64,000 nt of DNA, from assembly GCA_964512985.1 (NCBI GenBank), contig CAZELI010000010.1, positions 4,863-68,862 on the forward strand, read 5' to 3'. Made by a program: the position numbers and the translations under genes. Position 1 is the stretch's first letter; every line of letters starts with the position of its first letter. The notes below the pieces were generated by a model. That model searched no databases, was not told the origin of the DNA, and worked only from the letters and a program-made list of their open reading frames with translations. This DNA comes from CAYPGT01 sp964512985 (GTDB lineage: Bacteria > Cyanobacteriota > Vampirovibrionia > LMEP-6097). Shown here piece by piece: positions 50,738 through 57,910 of this stretch.

Positions 50738-51685
50738 ATGGCTAAAAATCCTGCTATTTCCATTCATGAATATGCATTTCTGGGCAAGGACTTCTTAAAA
50801 TATGAGGATGCGCGCATTCCTGTTATGACTCATGCATTTATGTATGGTACTGCGGTGTTTGAAGGAATTCGTGCTTACTGGAACGCGGAGCAGAAGAAGC
50901 TTTATGTCTTACATGTACGTGAACATTTAGAAAGAATCTTACAAAGCTGCAAAATACTTAGACTACAACCTTATTACAATGTTGATGAAATGACAAACAT
51001 TGTTATAGAGCTTCTCAAAAAAAACAAACCACAAAACGATGCTTATATTAGACCAAGCTGGTTCAAAGCTTGCGAGCGTATTGGACCAAATGTTATAGGC
51101 GCTGACGATGAAGATAGTTTCGTAGTTACCTCAATCGATCTTGGTGACTACCTTGACACTAGTAAGGGTATCTCTGTTCAAGTATCCAGCTGGCGCAGAC
51201 TCTCTGATAACGCGATTCCAGCTCGCGCCAAAATCAATGGTAGCTATGTTAACACTGCTCTCTCTAAAGCCACAGCTCATCTCTCTGGCTATGATGATGC
51301 TATCTATCTCACTGAAGAAGGTCATGTAGCCGAAGGTTCAGCCATGAATTTATTTATAGTCCGTGGTGCTAAGCTCATCACCTGCGGAGTCACTGAGAAT
51401 ATTCTAGAAGGTATCACTCGTAGATTCCTAATTCAATTAGCCACCGAAGAACTAGGCTATGAAGTAGAAGTAAGATCAATAGACCGTAGTGAGCTTTACA
51501 TCGCTGATGAAGCTTTCTTCTGTGGCACTGGCGCGCAGATAGCACCAATAGGTTCTATAGATCATTATATTTTAGGAACGGGCAAACCTGGACCTCTAAC
51601 AACCAAGCTACAAGAGCTTTACAGCAATATTTGCCGCGGCAAGGTAGCGAAATACAAAGATGTGCTTATAGAGATTAGCTATTAA
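50738..51685 (+). CDS. ilvE: Branched-chain amino acid aminotransferase
   Basis: Class IV PLP aminotransferase for Val, Leu and Ile. Seen: FLGKDFLKYEDARIPVMTHAFMYGTAVFEGIRAYW, RPSWFKACERIG, the PLP lysine in RAKINGSYVNTALSKA, and EEGHVAEGSAMNLFIV. Length 315 is normal. It is a single-gene transcript, followed by a family A repeat that separates it from glcD. Confidence 0.95.
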   Translation: MAKNPAISIHEYAFLGKDFLKYEDARIPVMTHAFMYGTAVFEGIRAYWNAEQKKLYVLHVREHLERILQSCKILRLQPYYNVDEMTNIVIELLKKNKPQNDAYIRPSWFKACERIGPNVIGADDEDSFVVTSIDLGDYLDTSKGISVQVSSWRRLSDNAIPARAKINGSYVNTALSKATAHLSGYDDAIYLTEEGHVAEGSAMNLFIVRGAKLITCGVTENILEGITRRFLIQLATEELGYEVEVRSIDRSELYIADEAFFCGTGAQIAPIGSIDHYILGTGKPGPLTTKLQELYSNICRGKVAKYKDVLIEISY

Positions 51686-51709
51686 ATTTCCCTAACTTAG
51701 ACTTAAATC

Positions 51710-51819
51710 GTCATCCTGAGGAGCAACCGTAGGTTGCGACGTAAGGATCCACTACTTCGAATAGTCTATTAAGTAAGAGTGGATCCTTACGGTCGGGCTT
51801 CGCCCTCCCTCAGGATGAC
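51710..51819. repeat. Family A palindromic repeat, copy 8
   Basis: 110 bp between ilvE and glcD on the same strand. The centre (TACTTCGAATAGTCTATTA) is close to that of copy 2, so these two are the most similar pair. Confidence 0.9.
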
Positions 51820-51830
51820 GAATCGATTGA

Positions 51831-51836
51831 TATAAT
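51831..51836 (+). promoter_or_regulatory. -10 box (TATAAT) 9 nt before glcD
   Basis: A perfect hexamer just after the family A repeat, 9 nt from the ATG, with no Shine-Dalgarno. Confidence 0.5.
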
Positions 51837-51845
51837 TGTGGATAC

Positions 51846-53330
51846 ATGAGAATCTCCGTTAAAACTTTTACAGGCTTCGTCCATGACCTTCGCAAGTTTC
51901 TTAAGCCTGATCAAATTCTCGATTCTAATATTGATCTATATCTATATGAAACAGATGCTACTTCATTATTTAAGCAGCAAGCTGCACTAGTAGTGCTTCC
52001 TAATAACGCAAGCGAGATCTCGCAAATCATTAAACTAATTAACGAATATCATCAAGATATCCCTATTAACTTTGTGGCAAGGGGCGCTGGTACTGGACTC
52101 TCAGGCGGTGCTATTGGTAATGCTCACTCAGTAATTATTTCTCTTGCACGTCTCAATCAATTAATTGCCTATGATGAGATAAATCAAATCGCCCTTATAG
52201 AGACAGGTCTAGTCAACTCAGCACTCTCTGAACAGATCAAAGGCACGGGATTACACTTCTCGCCAGATCCAAGTTCTCAAGACTCTTGCACCATCGGTGG
52301 TAATATCGCAGAGAACGCTGGTGGTATACATTGTTTCAAGCATGGAGTTACCAGTGAGCAAATACTTGGTTTAGAAATAGTTCTACCTAATGGGGAGATA
52401 GTTTACACTGGCACCATTAACGCTGAAGCTTGCCAAAAATACGCTAAAGGCGAAGAACATCATAAGATCTACTCAGCCAAACGATCCGCTGTCGATCTCA
52501 CTAAGCTCTTTGTAGGGACCGAGGGAACCTTTGGGATTGCAACTAAAGCTCTAGTGCGTTTGCAGGCTAGCCCTGAATCTTTCTTAACTATGCAACTTTG
52601 TTTCAAGTCAGTCTCAGAAGCAGCAGAGCTTGTCGCAGCTATCATTAAATATGGCTTTAAACCTACTGCTATAGAAATGATAGATCAAGGCGCTATAGAG
52701 GCTGTGAGTAAAGCTTTTGAACTTGGTTTACCAACACATACTAAAGCAGTTTTATTAGTAGAGTTAGATGGTAATCATGATGAGGTTTTACTGGAAGCTA
52801 AATTAATTAAAGAACTAATCGAAGATAAATTTCATCCTATTCAATACAAAGAAACCCAAGATCCCAAGGAGAAAAAATTCCTCTGGAAAGTGCGTAAGGG
52901 CACAGTTGCAGCCTTTGGGCAGCTTGCACCATTCTGGTATCTTTATGACGCTGTAGTTCCTCGCTCTAAAATTCCTGAAGCACTATCAGAGATTGAGAGA
53001 ATCGCAGAGAAGTATCAACTCAAGCTAGCAAGTGTTTTGCATGCTGCTGATGGTAATCTCCATCCTAATTTCCTCTATGACCCAGAGAAAGATCTCACAG
53101 TGATAGAACGCATTCACCAAGCTAGTCACGAGATCATGAAGCTTTGCATTGATCTTGGTGGCGTGCTTTCAGGAGAGCATGGCATCGGTGTAGAGAAACA
53201 AGAATATATGCCATTTATGTTTTCGGAAGCAGATATGCAAACCATGCTCCAAGTACGACAAGTGTTTGACCCTAAGATGATCAGTAATCCTAATAAAATT
53301 TTCCCTATTAGAATTTGCAAGCAGTGTTAG
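51846..53330 (+). CDS. glcD: FAD-linked oxidase, GlcD/D-lactate dehydrogenase type
   Basis: 494-residue VAO-family flavoprotein oxidising glycolate, D-lactate or a similar 2-hydroxy acid. FAD-binding stretch INFVARGAGTGLSGGAIGN (near 80-98), SSQDSCTIGGNIAENAGG, FVGTEGTFGIATKA, and the C-terminal metal or substrate part VLHAADGNLHPNF and GGVLSGEHGIGVEKQ. glcE and glcF partners are not adjacent. A Fur-box-like palindrome starts right after the stop codon. Confidence 0.92.
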   Translation: MRISVKTFTGFVHDLRKFLKPDQILDSNIDLYLYETDATSLFKQQAALVVLPNNASEISQIIKLINEYHQDIPINFVARGAGTGLSGGAIGNAHSVIISLARLNQLIAYDEINQIALIETGLVNSALSEQIKGTGLHFSPDPSSQDSCTIGGNIAENAGGIHCFKHGVTSEQILGLEIVLPNGEIVYTGTINAEACQKYAKGEEHHKIYSAKRSAVDLTKLFVGTEGTFGIATKALVRLQASPESFLTMQLCFKSVSEAAELVAAIIKYGFKPTAIEMIDQGAIEAVSKAFELGLPTHTKAVLLVELDGNHDEVLLEAKLIKELIEDKFHPIQYKETQDPKEKKFLWKVRKGTVAAFGQLAPFWYLYDAVVPRSKIPEALSEIERIAEKYQLKLASVLHAADGNLHPNFLYDPEKDLTVIERIHQASHEIMKLCIDLGGVLSGEHGIGVEKQEYMPFMFSEADMQTMLQVRQVFDPKMISNPNKIFPIRICKQC

Positions 53331-53345
53331 TGAGAATGGTTCTCA
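53331..53345. promoter_or_regulatory. Fur-box-like palindrome 1 of the ferredoxin gap
   Basis: TGAGAATGGTTCTCA, 7-1-7 symmetry with one mismatch. It lies directly after the glcD stop and 300 bp before the ferredoxin ATG. Confidence 0.6.
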
Positions 53346-53382
53346 ATTAAACCAGTGTGTCCTTCCCAGGACAGGCGTGGGG

Positions 53383-53472
53383 GTTCCGCCGCTCCGCGGC
53401 GGTTTGCGCTGCGCGCGGCTTAATGAAAAATATTAGCAGTCCGCAGGACGAACCGCGCCGAAGGCGCGGAAC
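53383..53472. repeat. GC-rich multi-hairpin element
   Basis: Outer arms GTTCCGC and GCGGAAC enclose four small stems: CCGCCGC/GCGGCGG, GCGC/GCGC, GTCC/GGAC and CCGCGCC/GGCGCGG. GC content is far above the flanks. It could be a repeat element, a terminator for glcD or a small RNA. Confidence 0.65.
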
Positions 53473-53517
53473 CACAGCAAAAGAGATTTAGATTTAAATT
53501 ATTATTAATAAGGCTAA

Positions 53518-53584
53518 TAAGAATGATTCTCAAAAAGCTTTATTCAAAAATTTTCTTGTTAGTATTGGTTCTTGTTGACCAATA
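53518..53584 (+). promoter_or_regulatory. Ferredoxin control region: Fur box 2 and an 8-nt-spaced palindrome
   Basis: TAAGAATGATTCTCA (53518-53532) is identical to the site in the fur promoter. TATTGGT (53563-53569), 8 nt, ACCAATA (53578-53584) is a perfect inverted repeat downstream. I cannot fix the -10/-35 boxes. Confidence 0.65.
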
Positions 53585-53643
53585 ATGTATTGAGTCACGA
53601 GAATGTAAGATTTATGTTTTACTAAAGTTCAAAGGAGTTAAGA

Positions 53644-53871
53644 ATGCCATACACTATAGTTTCAAGTATTTGCGAAGGCGCTGCAGATTGTATCCCTGTT
53701 TGCCCAGTAGATTGTATCAAATGGCCAGAAACAGAAAAAACAAATGCCAACGGTCACAAATATCCATATATCGATATGGATACTTGTATTGATTGTGGTG
53801 CATGTCTAGCTGCTTGCCCTGTAGAAGGTGCAATATTAGACGAAGCTAAGCCAGAATTACAGTTAGTTTAA
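53644..53871 (+). CDS. 2[Fe-S] ferredoxin, cyanobacterial-type
   Basis: 75 residues with MPYTIVSSICEGAADCIPVCPVDCI and, later, CIDCGACLAACPVEGAI. The second cluster has full CxxCxxCxxxCP spacing for [4Fe-4S]; the first reads CEGAADCIPVCP, lacking one cysteine, which suggests a [3Fe-4S] or atypical site. The pattern MPYTIV..CEG.ADC...CPV.CI resembles a small ferredoxin common in Cyanobacteria (from memory, not searched). AAAGGAGTTAAG precedes the ATG. A Fur box upstream suggests iron control. Confidence 0.92.
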   Translation: MPYTIVSSICEGAADCIPVCPVDCIKWPETEKTNANGHKYPYIDMDTCIDCGACLAACPVEGAILDEAKPELQLV

Positions 53872-53897
53872 ATTACTTTTCACTCGCATTAAATTTT

Positions 53898-53927
53898 AAG
53901 CCTTACGCTTCTAGTAAGGCTTTTTTT
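53898..53927. terminator. Terminator between ferredoxin and the coiled-coil gene
   Basis: Stem AAGCCTTAC (53898-53906), 7-nt loop, GTAAGGCTT (53914-53922), then a run of T. It serves the ferredoxin, and its A-rich left flank may let it serve the convergent gene as well. Confidence 0.88.
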
Positions 53928-53943
53928 ATAGATTGTAAGAAAT

Positions 53944-54294
53944 TTAATCGATAGATTCGATTATTTCTTCTAGTTCATCCATCTTGTTTTCAAGCTCTTT
54001 GCTGATTTGCTTTCTACTAGAATCAACTTCTTTGCCATGTTTTTTAAGATCTTCTTTGAGTTTTTCTACTTGATCAATAATCTTGTCAGCCTGAGCATTA
54101 ATTACTTTGGCACTTGCACTTGCTTCTTTACCTAAAGCCTCTTTAATAGCTTGAGTATCTTTCTTGATATTTTCAGTTCTTTCTTTTACTACGGTCTTAA
54201 GGTCTTGCTCCTCAGCTTTAACCTCCTCTGCTTGAGAAGCAGTCATAGAAACCAGGAGAAGTACACTAAGAATTATTAAAAAACGATATTTCAT
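53944..54294 (-). CDS. Secreted coiled-coil protein, unknown function
   Basis: 116 residues: signal peptide KYRFLIILSVLLLVSMTASQA, then an uninterrupted Lys/Glu-rich helix (EEVKAEEQDLKTVVKERTEN through ELENKMDELEEIIESID) with heptad spacing, so it is probably a periplasmic coiled coil. No domain is recognised. It is divergent from the HEPN-MNT pair. Confidence 0.7.
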   Translation of the reverse strand: MKYRFLIILSVLLLVSMTASQAEEVKAEEQDLKTVVKERTENIKKDTQAIKEALGKEASASAKVINAQADKIIDQVEKLKEDLKKHGKEVDSSRKQISKELENKMDELEEIIESID

Positions 54295-54373
54295 AGCTAT
54301 AATCTTAGCATTCGATAATTATCTTGGCACTATGGAATTACGAATGATAAAATCACAATAAGGAGAGTTTATT

Positions 54374-54658
54374 TTGGTAAGACTAAGACCACAAGAAATT
54401 GATGCAATTAAAAAATCAATCCATGAATACACTCCAGAAGCCAAAATCCTGGTTTATGGATCAAGAACAGACGATACCAAAAAAGGTGGCGATATCGATC
54501 TATTGGTTTATTGCAAACAAGTACCAGATCTAAATACCAAAAATCGTATCTTATTAAATCTATATGATTTAATCGGTGAACAGAAGATTGATATACTTTA
54601 TTCTCAAGCAGAAAGTAATTTTACTCAATTAATCCAAGGGGAGGCTATAGAAATATAG
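54374..54658 (+). CDS. MNT-type nucleotidyltransferase (antitoxin of a HEPN-MNT pair)
   Basis: 94 residues with the minimal nucleotidyltransferase motif VYGSRTDDTKKGGDIDLLV (GS...DxD, about residues 27-45) and DILYSQA with the third carboxylate. In HEPN-MNT modules this protein AMPylates or otherwise silences the HEPN toxin. The start is TTG at 54374, with AGGAG at 54361-54365 8 nt upstream. Its stop overlaps the next GTG start by one base. Confidence 0.85.
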   Translation: MVRLRPQEIDAIKKSIHEYTPEAKILVYGSRTDDTKKGGDIDLLVYCKQVPDLNTKNRILLNLYDLIGEQKIDILYSQAESNFTQLIQGEAIEI

Positions 54659-55125
54659 TGACAAAAAAACAAAAAGAATATCAAGTCTTACAAGATCTAG
54701 TTAAAGATTGTTTATTGCAGTCTAAACATTTGGGACTCTCCTATAACAAATGTTCTAAGGTTGATTTAAATCAAATCAGCATAGAAGCTCTCTCCGAAGA
54801 AAATCTGGAAGCTTTTGAAGCTTTAGTTTCTCGTTTTGGTAGATTGAGTGACATGCTCACACAGAAAATATTTAGATTAATAGATGAATTAGAATATGAA
54901 AATCATAAGAGCTTTATCGATCGTATCAATGCCGCAGAAAAGCGAGAATTAATTGATTCAGCATATGAGTTTAGAGAAATTAGGGAAATAAGAAATAGGA
55001 TAGAACATGAATACGAAAGTAGTAATTTATTAGAGCTATTCGCTAAAACTCTAGAATTCAGTCCCAAGCTTTTAAAGACTTGCGATAAATTAAAAGCCTA
55101 CCTAACAAATATCAAATTAGAGTAA
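54658..55125 (+). CDS. HEPN-domain protein (toxin of a HEPN-MNT pair)
   Basis: 155 residues, all-helical. The catalytic Rx4H motif is visible as RNRIEH near 120-125 in the usual setting REIREIRNRIEHEYE. HEPN toxins of this class are RNases. The GTG start overlaps the MNT stop; the stop overlaps the next gene's ATG (TAATG), so the cassette is embedded in an operon with the SDR gene. Confidence 0.85.
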   Translation: MTKKQKEYQVLQDLVKDCLLQSKHLGLSYNKCSKVDLNQISIEALSEENLEAFEALVSRFGRLSDMLTQKIFRLIDELEYENHKSFIDRINAAEKRELIDSAYEFREIREIRNRIEHEYESSNLLELFAKTLEFSPKLLKTCDKLKAYLTNIKLE

Positions 55126-55796
55126 TGAACATTAAAACTATTCTTATCACTGGCGGATCTCGCGGCATAGGCAAGGCAAGCGCTTCAATACTAGAAGCTG
55201 CTGGTTATAAAGTACTAGCTCCAAGTTCTAAAGACTTAGATGTGACTAACGAAGAATCTATTAAAAACTATCTCCACACTAATCTTGGTTCAGAGCCCTT
55301 ATATGGACTAGTTTGTAATGCTGGAATTTATTACGACAATCCTATTGAGAAACACTCTATAGAAAATTTCTCTAAAGTTTTAGAAGTAAATCTCACTGGA
55401 GCTTTTCGCAGTGTGCAAGCTTGCATGCCCCAACTCAAAGCTTCCCAGGGAGCGAGAATCATCTTCATCTCTTCAGTAAGCGCTTACGGAGATGCTGGGG
55501 CTCCTGCCTATAGCGCATCTAAAGCGGGCCTCATCGCTATGATGAAATCTTTAGCTCCAGAACTCGCTCATGATCAAATCACTATCAATACCATTAATCC
55601 AGGTTGGGTGAGAACCGACATGGCAGAAACTATATTAAAATCAGAAGATGATGTAAGAAACAATCTAGGAGCCACTCTACTCAAGCGCTGGATAGAACCT
55701 GAAGAGATAGGTGAGCTAGTAAAGTTCTTACTTAGCGATCAAGCTTCTGCTATCTGCGGAGAGGCTATTAATATTGATGCGGGGTTGATGGTATAG
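55125..55796 (+). CDS. Short-chain dehydrogenase/reductase (FabG-like)
   Basis: 223 residues. NAD(P) site TGGSRGIGKAS (9-19), CNAGIYY, and the catalytic S-YxxxK in SSVSAYGDAGAPAYSASKAG. C-terminal NINPGWVRTDM is typical. FabG-type reductases act on 3-oxoacyl-ACP, but the substrate is not determined. It is slightly short. It is coupled to the HEPN gene, and its TAG ends in the first base of a 125-bp structured element. Confidence 0.85.
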   Translation: MNIKTILITGGSRGIGKASASILEAAGYKVLAPSSKDLDVTNEESIKNYLHTNLGSEPLYGLVCNAGIYYDNPIEKHSIENFSKVLEVNLTGAFRSVQACMPQLKASQGARIIFISSVSAYGDAGAPAYSASKAGLIAMMKSLAPELAHDQITINTINPGWVRTDMAETILKSEDDVRNNLGATLLKRWIEPEEIGELVKFLLSDQASAICGEAINIDAGLMV

Positions 55797-55920
55797 AACC
55801 TGCCCGAAAGGCTCCCAGATACAAGGCATGCGAGTTCCGAGGACACGGAGTTGACTTAATGTCAATGAGTAGTCCGAGGAATGAGCATAACGCAGTAGAT
55901 GGGACTTTGCGGGCAGGTTC
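55796..55920. ncRNA. 125-nt rod-like structured element after the SDR gene
   Basis: Perfect 11-bp outer arms GAACCTGCCCG and CGGGCAGGTTC. Inside, AAAGGCTCCCA faces TGGGACTTT, ATGC...TTCC faces GGAA...GCAT, and the tip is TTGAC-TTAAT-GTCAA, so the whole can fold as one interrupted rod. It has conserved-looking unpaired parts (GAGGACACGGAG, GTAGTCCGAGG). It lies between the SDR gene and the kdsA promoter. It could be a transcript end, a repeat or an RNA gene. Confidence 0.6.
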
Positions 55921-55924
55921 TTGC

Positions 55925-55930
55925 TATAAT
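55925..55930 (+). promoter_or_regulatory. -10 box (TATAAT) 11 nt before kdsA
   Basis: A perfect hexamer in CTTGCTATAATCTTCGC, just after the structured element, which would give a leader of about 5 nt. No Shine-Dalgarno. Confidence 0.55.
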
Positions 55931-55941
55931 CTTCGCTTAGA

Positions 55942-56793
55942 ATGGACTTTCGCTCTCAAATCATGTCCCCCAACAGCTTCCCTATATTACTAGGGCCTTG
56001 TGTTATTGAGTCAGAAGCTTTATTACATGAGATAGCAACTAAGCTAGAAAAAATTATCGGTAAATTAGAATCAGAGAAATTAACTGACGGTGTAGTCTGG
56101 GTGTTTAAGGCTAGCTACGACAAGGCTAACCGCTCTTCTATTAAAGGTTATCGTGGACCGGGATTAGAATTAGGGCTTAAACAATTAGCGAAGGTCAAAC
56201 AAGACTTTGGGTTTAACTTAGTGTCAGATGTACACGAAGCTGCTCATTGCGCGCCGGCTGCTGAAGTCTTAGATATCTTACAGATCCCTGCTTTCTTATG
56301 TCGTCAAACAGATCTAATACAAGCTGCTGCTGAAACCGGCAAGGTTCTTAATATTAAGAAAGGTCAATTTCTCTCACCTCCAGAAATAAAAAACATCGTT
56401 GATAAATGTCGCGAAGCTGGCAACACTAATGTATTTATTTGTGAGCGCGGGAATAGCTTTGGTTATAACAATCTAGTCGTCGATATGCGTATGTTCGAGC
56501 AAGCTCGTGAAATGGGCATCAGGACTATATTTGACGCTACTCACTCTTGTCAGCTTCCCGGAGCAGGCGGAGACAAATCTCTCGGTAATAGTCACTATGC
56601 ACCAATACTTGCTCGTGCAGCTGTCGCTGCTGGTGCTACTGGAATCTTTGCTGAAACACACCCTCGTCCAGAAGAAGCTCTATCAGATGGTCCTAATATG
56701 ATTGCTATGGATAAGCTAGAGTCTGCGCTGAAGGAAATCTTAATCGTAAGACAGTGCCTGAGTGACCGAGTGGCTGAGTGTCCGACAATTTAA
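55942..56793 (+). CDS. kdsA: 3-deoxy-D-manno-octulosonate 8-phosphate synthase
   Basis: Condenses arabinose-5-P and PEP to KDO-8-P for the LPS inner core. Seen: LLGPCVIES, VFKASYDKANRSS, GPGLELGL, FLCRQTDLI, NIKKGQFLSP, GNSFGYNNLVVDMR, FDATHSCQLPGAGGDKSLG. An internal ATG at 55963 is an alternative start. The last dozen residues (CLSDRVAECPTI) are encoded by a family B repeat and replace or extend the natural C-terminus. It converges with ftsW. Confidence 0.96.
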   Translation: MDFRSQIMSPNSFPILLGPCVIESEALLHEIATKLEKIIGKLESEKLTDGVVWVFKASYDKANRSSIKGYRGPGLELGLKQLAKVKQDFGFNLVSDVHEAAHCAPAAEVLDILQIPAFLCRQTDLIQAAAETGKVLNIKKGQFLSPPEIKNIVDKCREAGNTNVFICERGNSFGYNNLVVDMRMFEQAREMGIRTIFDATHSCQLPGAGGDKSLGNSHYAPILARAAVAAGATGIFAETHPRPEEALSDGPNMIAMDKLESALKEILIVRQCLSDRVAECPTI

Positions 56794-56826
56794 TTTACTC
56801 AGTCACCCACAACCCAGCCACTCAGA
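56757..56826. repeat. Family B hairpin repeat, copy 2 (convergent kdsA/ftsW junction)
   Basis: CTGAGTGACCGAGTGGCTGAGT and its near-complement ACTCAGTCACCC...CCAGCCACTCAG around an AATTTAATTT centre. Codes the kdsA C-terminus and stop on one strand and the ftsW stop (TGA, 56822-56824) on the other. Confidence 0.78.
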
Positions 56827-57910
56827 CCCTAGAGAATCTAGATATATTCAACAATATCCCAATAATAATAGAAGAGCTTAAGAAACTACTTCCTCCAAAG
56901 CTAATCAGAGGCAGGGTCATACCAGTAATAGGAAAAAGTCCTGTAGCTACTGCGATATTAATTACAATCTGAAACGCAAACACCATCGTTAGCGAGAACC
57001 CTAAAATTCTACCAAATTCATCTTCGGCATTGATACTTATATACATCGCTCGATAGATCCAAGCAAAAAACAATGCAAGTAAACCTAAGGCACCAAGGAA
57101 ACCAATCTCCTCACAAATAATCGAAAAAATAAAATCCGCATAAGCTACGGGTAAAGGTCCGAGTTTTTGGACAGAAGCACCAATGCCTGCACCCCAAAGT
57201 CCACCCGCACCAATCGCCCTAATAGACTGGATTAGATTATAACCATGTCCAAGCGGATCACAATAAGGATCAAGCCAATACTTAATCCTGTCCATTTGGT
57301 AGGGAGTACTCATTACATGCTTAACTCCGCCATATATCACACCAGCTAAGCCTAATATCAAGGCTATTAAATTAAAACCAGAAGCAAACAAAGCAGAAAC
57401 TGCAGCTCCCATAATTAAAATACTTGTACCTAAGTCAGGTTGCTTTAATACCAAAACCGACATTATCGCCACCGCAATCACAGCCCAAATACGATTCTTC
57501 CCTTCTACAATCACCTTAGTAGCGATTAAAGCAGAAATGATCTTTGCAAACTCTGATGCTTGTAAATTAATAGGACCCAATCCTAGCCAGCGACGTGAGC
57601 CACCAGTAACCACACCAAACTTAGCCGTTAACAGTAACAAGACAATCACAGCAAAGACCCAAAGCCAAGCTGAACGCTTTAACCATCTAAAATGTAGAAA
57701 GCTAAAAAAGAACATCAATGATGAACCAAGAATCACAGCTACAGTATGTTTAATAATAAAATTCCACGGCGTACCATAATATCTCACTGACTCATGCCAA
57801 CTTGCACTGATAACAAAAGTAAAACCAACAACAATCAAAGCCAAAGTTAACTGTAAAAAGAATAAATCTACAGACTTGAGCTTTGAATTAACTTGTGGGA
57901 ACGGACTCAC
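56822..57910 (-). CDS. ftsW: FtsW/RodA-type peptidoglycan glycosyltransferase (FtsW)
   Basis: 362 residues, about ten membrane helices of the SEDS family. Seen: GGSRRWLGLGPINLQASEFAK (near 102-122), KQPDLGTS, and the C-terminal PITGMTLPLISFGGSS. Adjacent to murD, as in the dcw cluster, and overlapping it by 23 bp, so this is the divisional FtsW. The rest of the dcw cluster is absent. Confidence 0.94.
   Translation of the reverse strand: MSPFPQVNSKLKSVDLFFLQLTLALIVVGFTFVISASWHESVRYYGTPWNFIIKHTVAVILGSSLMFFFSFLHFRWLKRSAWLWVFAVIVLLLLTAKFGVVTGGSRRWLGLGPINLQASEFAKIISALIATKVIVEGKNRIWAVIAVAIMSVLVLKQPDLGTSILIMGAAVSALFASGFNLIALILGLAGVIYGGVKHVMSTPYQMDRIKYWLDPYCDPLGHGYNLIQSIRAIGAGGLWGAGIGASVQKLGPLPVAYADFIFSIICEEIGFLGALGLLALFFAWIYRAMYISINAEDEFGRILGFSLTMVFAFQIVINIAVATGLFPITGMTLPLISFGGSSFLSSSIIIGILLNISRFSRV

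Larger units (their letters stand above)
53331..53643. other. Gap glcD/ferredoxin: two Fur boxes, a GC-rich structured element and a palindrome
   Basis: 313 bp without a protein gene. In order: Fur box (53331-53345), GC-rich multi-hairpin element (53383-53472), second Fur box (53518-53532), TATTGGT/ACCAATA palindrome (53563-53584), and the ferredoxin ribosome-binding site. Confidence 0.6.

Noticed and set aside
53383..53472. Fragment of an rRNA or tRNA gene
   Set aside because: GC-rich but made of four short simple hairpins; no tRNA cloverleaf, anticodon arm or CCA end is visible.
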